From positions 1 to 5,923 of the forward strand of contig JAISLX010000135.1 of NCBI GenBank assembly GCA_031277045.1: a DNA stretch of 5,923 nt. The letters run 5' to 3'. A program made the translations under genes and the position numbers. Source of the DNA: Treponema sp. (lineage in GTDB: Bacteria; Spirochaetota; Spirochaetia; Treponematales; Breznakiellaceae). Of this stretch, positions 1 through 5,033 are shown in pieces (positions within the stretch are counted from its first letter, which is position 1; each line of letters opens with the position of its first letter). The notes under the pieces are model-generated. The model saw nothing but the letters and a program-made list of their open reading frames with translations, ran no database searches and had not been told where the DNA came from.

Positions 1-260
1 TTCTTTTCAATCGCCTCTCTAACCTGCGGATCGGTCGCTTCAGATGAAAGATTGAACAAAGTTCCGCCGTTGCCTCCCCAGCCAAGGAACTTATTCGTCC
101 ATTCCTTTTCGGAAAAATCTTTCACTTTTTCATACTGTTGGCCGTTAATTACCAAACCCATTTGCAATCCTGATGCCTGAAAAGTGGTACAACCAAACAA
201 GACCATTCCAAGTACCAGCGCCATTGCCAGCATTCCCAAAAACATTCTTTTCTTTGCCAT
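1..260 (-). CDS. Small lipoprotein of unknown function, 5' part only (3' end beyond window)
   Basis: Reading leftwards from the ATG at 258-260 gives 86 codons with no stop before the window edge. The N-terminus is a clear lipoprotein signal: a charged start (MAKKR), a hydrophobic Met/Leu/Ala/Val/Gly core at residues 6-22, and the lipobox LFGC with Cys24 as the predicted lipidated residue, followed by Thr-Thr. After cleavage the protein should be anchored in a membrane by a lipid on Cys24. The mature part seen here is hydrophilic, with a Gly-rich stretch (GWGGNGG, about residues 59-65), and matches no domain I recognise. A good Shine-Dalgarno GGAGA lies 5 nt before the start (266-270 on the plus strand), which supports this start. 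A possible -10 box TATAAA sits at 310-315 on the minus strand, without a convincing -35. The signal resembles the many short lipoproteins of treponemes; the function is unknown. Confidence 0.85.
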   Translation of the reverse strand, partial: MAKKRMFLGMLAMALVLGMVLFGCTTFQASGLQMGLVINGQQYEKVKDFSEKEWTNKFLGWGGNGGTLFNLSSEATDPQVREAIEK

Positions 261-396
261 TGTTTTCTCCTTTACTTTGGCAACAAAGTTTTTAAGGTAT
301 GTGTTGAATTTTATAAAACCGTTATTTCCGGGTGTTCCGCGCGGCGAATACCCCCGCCCCCGTAGATTGCCGGTCTTATGCCACATAACCCCATTT

Positions 397-416
397 GTAC
401 GCGAGACTGCGCGTAC
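397..416. repeat. Inverted repeat, 7-bp arms
   Basis: GTACGCG (397-403) and CGCGTAC (410-416) are perfect reverse complements separated by six bases. It lies about 140 bp upstream of the lipoprotein start, too far for a simple operator. There is no T-run, so it does not look like a terminator in either direction. Confidence 0.55.
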
Positions 417-429
417 TCCAGCCTGTTTT

Positions 430-443
430 TGCCTGTACAGGCA
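430..443. repeat. Perfect 14-bp palindrome
   Basis: TGCCTGTACAGGCA reads the same on both strands. It is followed by TTTT on the plus strand and preceded by TTTT (so AAAA follows on the minus strand). As RNA it could form only a 5-bp stem. A protein-binding site is conceivable, but no partner is visible and it is about 170 bp from the nearest start codon. Confidence 0.5.
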
Positions 444-533
444 TTTTGCCTTTATAAAAGCGGCCCCATTCCTCATTGCCCGTTAGTTCATGGAATAAAC
501 GCCGTTCACTCAAATATGATTGGTCCTTAGCCA

Positions 534-616
534 ATGATGGCGGGGTTGAGACCTCCTCTGTGCAAAATGAGAAAAGTCCGCAGGACTTTTTCTTCTCGAT
601 TGAAGGTACCCCGTCG
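534..616 (+). repeat. Dispersed 75-nt repeat, copy A
   Basis: The core 540-614 matches 4897-4971 at 68 of 76 aligned columns, with an identical block of 41 nt at 560-600. The element is structured. Its ends GCGGGGT (540-546) and ACCCCGT (608-614) can pair, with one G-U wobble. A central hairpin has arms AAAAGTCC (572-579) and GGACTTTT (583-590) around a GCA loop. The hairpin is followed by a T-rich tract, so it could act as a weak terminator of rightward transcripts. Both copies have the same orientation and the same 75-nt core length, with compensating indels. No transposase is present, so it is best described as a REP/MITE-like or structured-RNA repeat. A reading frame starting at 534 runs through it into the 21-bp array but has no ribosome binding site. 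Confidence 0.8.
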
Positions 617-641
617 AACCTTTGGTTTGAGCTCTGCGGCG

Positions 642-788
642 GGATTGCCTAATTTCGGGATGGATTTGCCCCCGTTTGCAGTGGATTTGCCTAATTGCGG
701 GGCGGATTTGCCCCCGTTTGCAGTGGATTTGCCTAATTCCGGGGTGAAATTGCCTCCGGTCAGGCTGGATTTGCCTAAAGCCGGAGAA
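642..788. repeat. Tandem array of seven 21-bp units
   Basis: Seven consecutive units of exactly 21 bp share the core GGATTTGCC (variants GGGATTGCC in the first and GAAATTGCC in the sixth). There is a higher-order 42-bp pattern: 662-703 and 704-745 differ at only two positions. Read on the plus strand from the ATG at 534, each unit gives a heptapeptide of the form DLPxxxx (for example DLPPFAV twice, alternating with DLPNxGx), with Leu-Pro kept in all seven units. The opposite strand is also open across the array (units such as GKSTANG) but lacks a normal start codon. The 21-bp period also equals two helical turns, so a direct-repeat protein-binding array is equally possible. The frame starting at 534 lacks a Shine-Dalgarno and ends at 833 inside a promoter, so I have not called it a gene. 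Confidence 0.85.
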
Positions 789-803
789 AAGATTATTGGG
801 GGC

Positions 804-834
804 TTGACACGCTGTGTTTTATTTAAAGTATAAT
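804..834 (+). promoter_or_regulatory. Consensus sigma-70-type promoter, rightward
   Basis: TTGACA (804-809) and TATAAT (829-834) are both exact consensus hexamers, separated by 19 nt, which is longer than the optimal 17. The spacer ends AT-rich. The last T of the -10 box is also the first base of the TGTGAGC repeat, so transcription would start near 840-842 inside that repeat. No credible protein gene follows in this direction; the next feature is a run of hairpins, and the next gene (ychF) is on the opposite strand. If active, the promoter would make a non-coding RNA or a transcript antisense to the 3' end of ychF. Confidence 0.55.
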
Positions 835-872
835 GTGAGCTGTGAGCTGTGAGCTGTGAGCTGTGAGCTGTG
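834..872 (+). repeat. Heptanucleotide tandem repeat (TGTGAGC)x5
   Basis: Five perfect copies of TGTGAGC occupy 834-868, followed by a partial TGTG (869-872). The unit is not a multiple of three, and perfect short repeats of this kind can change copy number by slipped-strand mispairing. It directly follows, and shares one base with, the TATAAT box, so any change in copy number would alter the transcription start region and leader rather than the promoter spacer. Confidence 0.9.
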
Positions 873-936
873 GCAATTCCGCGTAGCGGAATTGCCTGGG
901 AGTTTGCGGAGCAAACTCCGTGCAGGTAACTGCGCG
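872..936. repeat. Train of three adjacent hairpins
   Basis: Hairpin 1 has perfect 11-bp arms, GGCAATTCCGC (872-882) and GCGGAATTGCC (886-896), around GTA. Hairpin 2 has perfect 9-bp arms, GGAGTTTGC (899-907) and GCAAACTCC (911-919), around GGA. Hairpin 3 has 7-bp arms (919-925 and 930-936, one G-T wobble) around GTAA. They follow one another with almost no spacer. None has a T-run after it, so they are not simple terminators. The three-base loops resemble the GCA loop of the dispersed repeat. The arm GGAATTGCC differs by one base from the 21-bp array core GGATTTGCC. They may be REP-like DNA or the body of an RNA made from the promoter at 804. Confidence 0.8.
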
Positions 937-971
937 GGCAATGGCTATGGGCTGAACGGACGCTGTTTTAA

Positions 972-1008
972 GCATGATAAAAATGTAGTATTTTTCGAAA
1001 AATTATGC
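972..1008. repeat. AT-rich nested palindrome
   Basis: A perfect 14-bp palindrome ATTTTTCGAAAAAT lies at 990-1003. Its left half can instead pair with AAAAAT (979-984) across a GTAGT loop. The outer parts GCATGAT (972-978) and ATTATGC (1002-1008) are complementary at six of seven positions. The two foldings are mutually exclusive. No function is apparent. Confidence 0.5.
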
Positions 1009-1093
1009 AAGACCGGGGCTTCCCCCAAAATTCAGTTTTTGAACAACACTATTGGCTTGTGAGATGCGGATTCTTCAAAATTTAGTTCATTCG

Positions 1094-1148
1094 GGCGGCT
1101 AAGCGCCGCTGCCGTAAAGCCCGCATGTACGGCGGACTGTCCGCCTAC
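1094..1148 (-). repeat. GC-rich hairpins at and beyond the ychF stop codon
   Basis: GGCGGA (1131-1136) and TCCGCC (1140-1145) form a perfect stem with a three-base loop, and the ychF stop codon (1145-1147) touches this stem. Further stems are GCGGC (1095-1099) with GCCGC (1105-1109), and, as an alternative to the first, GCCGTA (1111-1116) with TACGGC (1128-1133). On the ychF strand no T-run follows, so this is not a typical intrinsic terminator, though it could protect the mRNA 3' end or be REP-like. Confidence 0.55.
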
Positions 1149-2269
1149 ACGTTGAACTTGAAAAACACAACATCGCCGTCCCGCACGACATATTCCCTGC
1201 CTTCAACGCGGTACTTGCCCGCCTCTTTGATCTGGGCCTCTGTGCCGTACCGGACAATATCATCGTAGGAGTAAACTTCCGCCTTGATAAAACCTTTCTC
1301 AAAATCTGTGTGAATAACCCCGGCGGCTTTGGGGGCAGTGTCCCCGGCGTGGACAGTCCAGGCCCGGCATTCGTCCGCGCCGGCGGTAAAAAAGGTCCGC
1401 AGCCCCAAAAGTCCGTAGGCCGCGCGGATTAGGGCGGAAAGGCCCGATTCTTCAAGGCCCAGTTCCTCAAGGAAGGCCTGTTTTTCCTCCGGGTCCTCGA
1501 TGGCCCCCAGTTCCGCCTCAAATTTGCCGCAGATAATTACGACAGGGGAGTTTTCCAGAGCGGCCCGCCGCCGTACCGTCTCTACATGGGGGCCGCCTCC
1601 CGCGGCTTTTGTCCCGCGCATGATTTCCTCGTCCACGTTGCAGACGTAAATCTGGGGTTTGGCGGTGATAAAATGGCAGTCGTAGACGGCGGCTTTTTCG
1701 TCATCGTTCAGGTCCAGGGAACGGACCGGGCCGCCCTTTTCCAGAACGGGCGCTATTTTTTCCAAAACCGCGAGGCTCTGTTCGGCCTGTTTCTGCTCGG
1801 CCTTTGCCTGTACCTTGAGGGTCCGCCTGGCCCGCTCGCGGCGCTTTTCCAGGGTTTCCAGGTCTGCCAGGGCAAGTTCAACGGCGATAGTTTCCATGTC
1901 CGATTCCGGGTCTACTTTGCCGTCTACGTGGATGACATTGGGATCGTCAAAACAGCGGACCACATGGGCAATCATCCCCAGTTCCCGAATGTGGGAAAGG
2001 AACTGGTTCCCCAGCCCTTCCCCCCTGGACGCGCCTTTGACCAGGCCCGCGATATCCACAAATTCCACCGTCGCCGGAATGGTCCTCTTGGGCTTGAACA
2101 GTTCCGTAAGCCTGGCAAGCCGGGAATCCGGCACATTGACGATCCCTATGTTGGGGTTAATTGTACAAAAGGGATAGTTGGCCGCTTCCGCCGGGGCGGA
2201 GCTGAGGGCCGAAAAAATGGTGGACTTTCCCACATTGGGAAGCCCCACGATACCGCAGTTCAGTGCCAT
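1145..2269 (-). CDS. ychF: Ribosome-associated P-loop ATPase/GTPase YchF (Obg family)
   Basis: The 374-residue product is essentially full length for YchF (about 363-374 residues). YchF/Ola1 is a universal cytoplasmic P-loop protein of the Obg group that hydrolyses ATP in preference to GTP, binds ribosomes, and has been linked to stress responses. Visible motifs are G1/Walker A GLPNVGKS (residues 9-16), G3 DIAG (72-75) in a [16 protein letters not shown] context, and NVDE (211-214) in place of the NKxD guanine motif, the change typical of YchF. A charged helical segment at about 130-175 fits the coiled-coil insertion. The C-terminal TGS domain spans about 290-374 and ends in [18 protein letters not shown] chose the start [11 protein letters not shown] because family members begin there; an in-frame ATG four codons upstream (2279-2281) is the alternative. 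Neither has a clear Shine-Dalgarno. It is divergent from manC and stands alone on its strand. Confidence 0.96.
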   Translation of the reverse strand: MALNCGIVGLPNVGKSTIFSALSSAPAEAANYPFCTINPNIGIVNVPDSRLARLTELFKPKRTIPATVEFVDIAGLVKGASRGEGLGNQFLSHIRELGMIAHVVRCFDDPNVIHVDGKVDPESDMETIAVELALADLETLEKRRERARRTLKVQAKAEQKQAEQSLAVLEKIAPVLEKGGPVRSLDLNDDEKAAVYDCHFITAKPQIYVCNVDEEIMRGTKAAGGGPHVETVRRRAALENSPVVIICGKFEAELGAIEDPEEKQAFLEELGLEESGLSALIRAAYGLLGLRTFFTAGADECRAWTVHAGDTAPKAAGVIHTDFEKGFIKAEVYSYDDIVRYGTEAQIKEAGKYRVEGREYVVRDGDVVFFKFNV

Positions 2270-2345
2270 GCCTGGTACCATATCAGAAAAACACGATTCT
2301 GTTAATGCGGCCCCGGTTCCCCTGACGGGAAAATGACACCCGCTC

Positions 2346-2384
2346 TATACCGGATATTTGCGGGCGGCTATACTGGGCCGGTAT
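2346..2384 (+). promoter_or_regulatory. Candidate manC promoter and inverted repeat
   Basis: In the 113-bp gap between ychF and manC, TATACT (2369-2374) is a good -10 hexamer ending only 8 nt before the manC ATG, which would place transcription initiation at or next to the start codon. No good -35 lies 17-18 nt upstream. ATACCGG (2347-2353) and CCGGTAT (2378-2384) are perfect 7-bp inverted arms that bracket this -10 box, and the right arm covers the first two bases of the ATG, an arrangement that could serve as an operator. A second possible pair is CTGACG (2322-2327) with TATACC (2346-2351), 18 nt apart. All of this is motif reading only. Confidence 0.3.
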
Positions 2385-3414
2385 GTTTGATGACTGTATC
2401 ATCATGGCCGGAGGTTCGGGGACCAGGCTGTGGCCGGCGAGTAATTCCCGGCTGCCTAAACAGTTCCTGCCGGTTTCCGCCGCCAATTCTTCGCGGACCT
2501 TTTTTTCCAGCGCACTGGAACGGGGTCTGGCGGTTACCGCCCCCCGGGAGGGGGCAGCACGGCTGGCAGGCCGGGTGATCATCATAGCCGGGAAGGATCA
2601 CGCCGCCCACGTCGTTTCCGCCTGTGTGTTGTTTGATCAAAAGGACCGGGACCGGATGATGCTCATTGTCGAGCCGCTGGGGAGTTTTCTGGATGACGCG
2701 GCTGTGGCGGCGGACCTGGCCCGGCGGAACCACCTGGCGGTTTTCGGCATCGTTCCCACTCGGCCTGAGACGGGCTACGGCTACATCGAGGCGGGGGCGC
2801 CGCTGGGCGGCGCGGGGGTCTGCGCGGCGCTGTCGTTCCGGGAAAAACCGGACCGGCCCCGGGCGGAAGAGTACCTTGCCTCAGGCCGCTTTTACTGGAA
2901 TTCCGGAATGTTCGCGTTTTCCTCATCCTTTATGCTGGGCGAATTCCGCCGTCACGCGCCGCAGGTGCTGGCCCCGTTCGCGGGGCTTGATGCCCCCGGC
3001 CCGGCGGCGTACCGGGTCGAACGGGGGCTGCGCGTCCTGGACCGCTGGCCGGGTTTCGCGGCGGCCTACGCGCGGACCCAGATCGTCTCCATCGACTACG
3101 CTATCGCGGAACGCTGCGCCGCCGTGGCGCTGATCCCTTCCAGTTTTTCCTGGACCGACATAGGGAATTGGGATGAGTACGCCAAACTCCTTGGGGATAC
3201 CGGCGCCGAGGTCTACCGCGCCGGGGCCGAAGACTGCTTTGTGGATTCCGGTATTCCCGTAGCCCTCTGCGGCGTGGAGGGCCTTATCGTCAGCGTCCGG
3301 TCCGGAAAAGACGGCGGCGAGCCCCTGGTCTTTATTGCCAAAAAAGGGGAAACCCAGCGGGTCCGGGAAATTGTGGAACAGATCAGGGCCGGGGGCCGGT
3401 CGGTGTTACTGTAA
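2383..3414 (+). CDS. manC: Mannose-1-phosphate guanylyltransferase (short form)
   Basis: The enzyme makes GDP-mannose from mannose 1-phosphate and GTP in the cytoplasm, the precursor for mannose-, fucose- and rhamnose-type sugars in surface glycans. The 343-residue protein is one nucleotidyltransferase domain with the family motifs in order: GGSGTRLWP (10-18), KQFLP (26-30), PTRPETGYGYIE (125-136), FREKP (152-156), YWNSGMF (171-177), SIDYAIAE (236-243) and WTDIGNW (257-263). It lacks the C-terminal cupin phosphomannose isomerase domain of long bifunctional ManC proteins. One segment is divergent: where the family usually has EPxxRNTAPAIALAA, residues 97-111 read EPLGSFLDDAAVAAD. Neither other frame restores the usual motif, so this is not a frameshift. 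The ATG at 2383 has no Shine-Dalgarno but places GGSGTRLWP at the normal distance from the N-terminus. Its TAA overlaps the ribosome binding site of the MATE gene, indicating an operon. Exact sugar specificity is inferred. Confidence 0.9.
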   Translation: MFDDCIIMAGGSGTRLWPASNSRLPKQFLPVSAANSSRTFFSSALERGLAVTAPREGAARLAGRVIIIAGKDHAAHVVSACVLFDQKDRDRMMLIVEPLGSFLDDAAVAADLARRNHLAVFGIVPTRPETGYGYIEAGAPLGGAGVCAALSFREKPDRPRAEEYLASGRFYWNSGMFAFSSSFMLGEFRRHAPQVLAPFAGLDAPGPAAYRVERGLRVLDRWPGFAAAYARTQIVSIDYAIAERCAAVALIPSSFSWTDIGNWDEYAKLLGDTGAEVYRAGAEDCFVDSGIPVALCGVEGLIVSVRSGKDGGEPLVFIAKKGETQRVREIVEQIRAGGRSVLL

Positions 3415-3428
3415 GGAGCCGTGCGAAA

Positions 3429-4823
3429 ATGAACAGCAGGGGGATTGGCCCGGAGGGTGCGGACGCGGGGAACGCGGGGCGGGGCAGGGGGGCCTACTAC
3501 GCAACCCTTCTGCGCCTTGCTCTGCCCATCGGTTTGCAGAATCTGATCGGCTTCGCGGTGAACTTTGCCGACAACATCATGGTGGGCCGCCTGGGGGACC
3601 TGGCTATCGCGGGGGTCTTTATCGGGAACCAGATCCACTCGATGGTTATGTTTATTATCAGCGGCATAGGGGCCACCCTGGTGATCCTGGCCACGCAGTA
3701 CTGGGGCAAGAAGGACATCAAGAGTATCCGCTCCCTTACCGCCGTCTCCCTCTGGGCTGCCCTAGGGGCGGGGGCCGTCTTCACGATCCTTACCGCCGGG
3801 TTTCCCGGCTTTATCGCAGGGCTTCTGTCCAACAAAGAGGACGTGATCCGGGCATCGGTTCCCTATCTTAGACTTGCCGGCCTGTCCTTTGTGTTTTTTA
3901 CGGTGTCCCAGGTTTTGGTGGCCTCGCAGCGGAGCGTGGAAACGGTGCGCTTTGGCATGTACATCGCCCTCATCACCCTAATCGTCAACGTAGGGCTGAA
4001 TTACTGCCTTATTTTTGGCAAATTCGGCTTTCCCGCGCTGGGGATAACAGGCGCGGCCCTGGCAACTCTTATTTCCCGTATTCTGGAATGTCTGGCGGCG
4101 GCCTGGTACGTCTTCGGCGCGGACAGGCGGATCGGCCTGCGGCTGCGGGACCTGGGGAAGCCGGACCGGTTCCTGACTTTTTCCCTCCTCAAATACGGCG
4201 CCCCGGTGGTGGCCGGGGACATCGTCTGGGCGGCCAATTCCTTTGCCTACACCGCCATCGTGGGCCGTTTTTCCGCCGGCATTATCGCCTCGTTCAACAT
4301 CGCCGGCATGATGAACACCCTGGTCTACATCTGGATGTCCGGCCTGGCGGCGGCCCTGGGGATTATGACCGGGAAACTCGTAGGCGGCGGGGCGGACGCG
4401 GCGGAAATCAAGGTCCACGCTTTTAGGACCCAGCGTTTTTTCCCGCTGGTGGGACTGGCCACGGGCCTTTTCGTGTTCGTGTCCAAAGGGGCCTTTATCT
4501 CGTTTTACAACATCTCCCCGGAAGCGGTCCGGACCGCCCGGCAGCTTCTCAACATTCACGCCCTTACCATTATCGGTACCGCCTACCAGATGCCCTGTCT
4601 GGGGGGCCTGGTAAAAGCCGGGGGCAACATCTCGTTTGTGTTCCGCAACGACTTTATCTTTGTTTTTTTCGTGGTGATCCCCGCGTCGGTCATCGCCATG
4701 CTGCTCAAAGCCCCCGCCTGGGTGGTATTCCTGTGCCTTAAATGCGATCAGATTCTCAAATGCTTTGTCGCCGTGGCCGTTATCAACCGTTTCCGCTGGA
4801 TTAGGGACCTTACCAGGGGCTAG
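3429..4823 (+). CDS. MATE-family multidrug/Na+ (or H+) antiporter
   Basis: This 464-residue inner-membrane protein has the length and hydrophobic pattern of a MATE exporter (two MatE repeats, about 12 membrane helices; repeats near residues 25-185 and 245-400). MATE proteins expel cationic drugs or metabolites in exchange for Na+ or H+. Family-like motifs are ALPIGLQNL (31-39), NFADNIMVGRLGDLAIAG (45-62) at the end of helix 1 and the following loop, ATQYWGKKD, and near the end VKAGGNISF followed by a C-terminal RWIRDL. The first 20 residues are a Gly-rich hydrophilic tail. The start ATG at 3429 follows AAGGAG (3413-3418), which overlaps the manC stop codon; the 10-nt spacing is slightly long, and the nearer GTG at 3421 stops after three codons, so ATG is the start. 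The 14-nt gap implies co-transcription with manC. The substrate cannot be told, and some MATE relatives flip lipid-linked glycans instead. Confidence 0.92.
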   Translation: MNSRGIGPEGADAGNAGRGRGAYYATLLRLALPIGLQNLIGFAVNFADNIMVGRLGDLAIAGVFIGNQIHSMVMFIISGIGATLVILATQYWGKKDIKSIRSLTAVSLWAALGAGAVFTILTAGFPGFIAGLLSNKEDVIRASVPYLRLAGLSFVFFTVSQVLVASQRSVETVRFGMYIALITLIVNVGLNYCLIFGKFGFPALGITGAALATLISRILECLAAAWYVFGADRRIGLRLRDLGKPDRFLTFSLLKYGAPVVAGDIVWAANSFAYTAIVGRFSAGIIASFNIAGMMNTLVYIWMSGLAAALGIMTGKLVGGGADAAEIKVHAFRTQRFFPLVGLATGLFVFVSKGAFISFYNISPEAVRTARQLLNIHALTIIGTAYQMPCLGGLVKAGGNISFVFRNDFIFVFFVVIPASVIAMLLKAPAWVVFLCLKCDQILKCFVAVAVINRFRWIRDLTRG

Positions 4824-4840
4824 GAGCCTGTCGCGCTTGT

Positions 4841-4871
4841 GGATTTTTTGCGCTTGAAGCCGCAAAAATCC
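4841..4871. repeat. Large hairpin after the MATE gene
   Basis: GGATTTTTTGCG (4841-4852) and CGCAAAAATCC (4861-4871) pair with a single bulged T around an 8-base loop. Outer bases CTTGTG (4835-4840) and CACGAG (4877-4882) can extend it past an internal loop. It begins 17 bp after the MATE stop. The T-run is inside the stem, not after it, so it is not a standard intrinsic terminator, although it could stabilise the operon mRNA end. Confidence 0.6.
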
Positions 4872-4892
4872 CGATTCACGAGTTCCTTAAAC

Positions 4893-4973
4893 AATGGCGG
4901 GGTAGAGAACCTCCCCCGTGCAAAATGAGAAAAGTCCGCAGGACTTTTTCTTCTCGATCGAAGAACCCCGCTG
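4893..4973 (+). repeat. Dispersed 75-nt repeat, copy B
   Basis: The core 4897-4971 matches 540-614, with the same orientation, the same 75-nt length and an identical 41-nt block (4918-4958). The pairing ends are GCGGGGT (4897-4903) and ACCCCGC (4965-4971), here fully complementary. The central hairpin AAAAGTCC (4930-4937) / GGACTTTT (4941-4948) with GCA loop and following T-rich tract is unchanged. A few bases outside the core (CAAT before GG) also match copy A. It sits at the 5' edge of the truncated ABC exporter gene, whose frame remains open into the repeat as far as 4929. Confidence 0.8.
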
Positions 4974-4991
4974 GTCGCGGCGGGGTTCTTC
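4960..4991 (+). terminator. Strong 12-bp hairpin, possible terminator
   Basis: GAAGAACCCCGC (4960-4971) and GCGGGGTTCTTC (4980-4991) are perfect complements around an 8-base loop, followed by ATTTTC. The stem is GC-rich next to the loop and the tail is T-rich though interrupted, so it could end the manC-MATE transcript. The left arm contains the right end of repeat copy B, and the right arm begins with GCGGGGT, the same heptamer that opens the repeat, so it may instead be the start of a second, degenerate repeat unit. Confidence 0.5.
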
Positions 4992-5033
4992 ATTTTCGGT
5001 TTTTGCAGACGGCGGCACTATGCCAGCCTGAAA

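Larger units (their letters stand above)
261..1144. other. Long gene-poor, repeat-rich intergenic region
   Basis: These 884 bases separate the lipoprotein gene (transcribed leftwards) from the 3' end of ychF (also transcribed leftwards). I find no reading frame here with a ribosome binding site and recognisable protein similarity. The content is a succession of repeats, described as separate entries: small palindromes (397-443), a dispersed repeat (534-616), a 21-bp tandem array (642-788), a promoter (804-834), a heptanucleotide repeat (834-872), three hairpins (872-936), an AT-rich palindrome (972-1008) and GC-rich hairpins (1094-1148). The stretch 444-533 holds nothing I can name. Positions 1009-1090 contain only a small GGGG/CCCC inverted repeat (1015-1025) and a near-duplicate 12-mer (CAAAATTCAGTT at 1026, CAAAATTTAGTT at 1076). 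Confidence 0.8.

Noticed and set aside
184..486. 100-codon plus-strand frame opposite the lipoprotein start
   Set aside because: It lies over the lipoprotein signal region on the other strand and runs through intergenic palindromes; no ribosome binding site or domain.
642..788. 21-bp array as a CRISPR array
   Set aside because: Units are contiguous with no unique spacers of 25-40 bp, and no cas genes are present.
642..788. Iteron array as a plasmid replication origin
   Set aside because: No Rep gene, no AT-rich unwinding region beside it, and the surroundings are chromosomal housekeeping genes.
534..833. 99-codon plus-strand reading frame covering repeat copy A and the 21-bp array
   Set aside because: It has no Shine-Dalgarno, starts inside a dispersed repeat, ends inside a promoter, and its only periodic content is the repeat. 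Kept as a finding on the array, not as a gene.
856..1062. 68-codon plus-strand frame starting with GTG inside the TGTGAGC repeat
   Set aside because: It has no ribosome binding site, and its first part is just translation of the tandem repeat and hairpins; no protein similarity is recognisable.
1586..2305. 239-codon frame antisense to ychF
   Set aside because: The opposite strand is a well-conserved YchF; this is a GC-rich shadow frame.
3978..4865. 295-codon frame antisense to the MATE gene
   Set aside because: Charged, Gly/His/Pro-rich translation typical of the reverse of a membrane protein gene in GC-rich DNA; the MATE protein on the other strand is convincing.
4841..4871. Hairpin after the MATE gene as an intrinsic terminator
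   Set aside because: The T-run is inside the left arm of the stem and no U-tract follows the hairpin in either direction.
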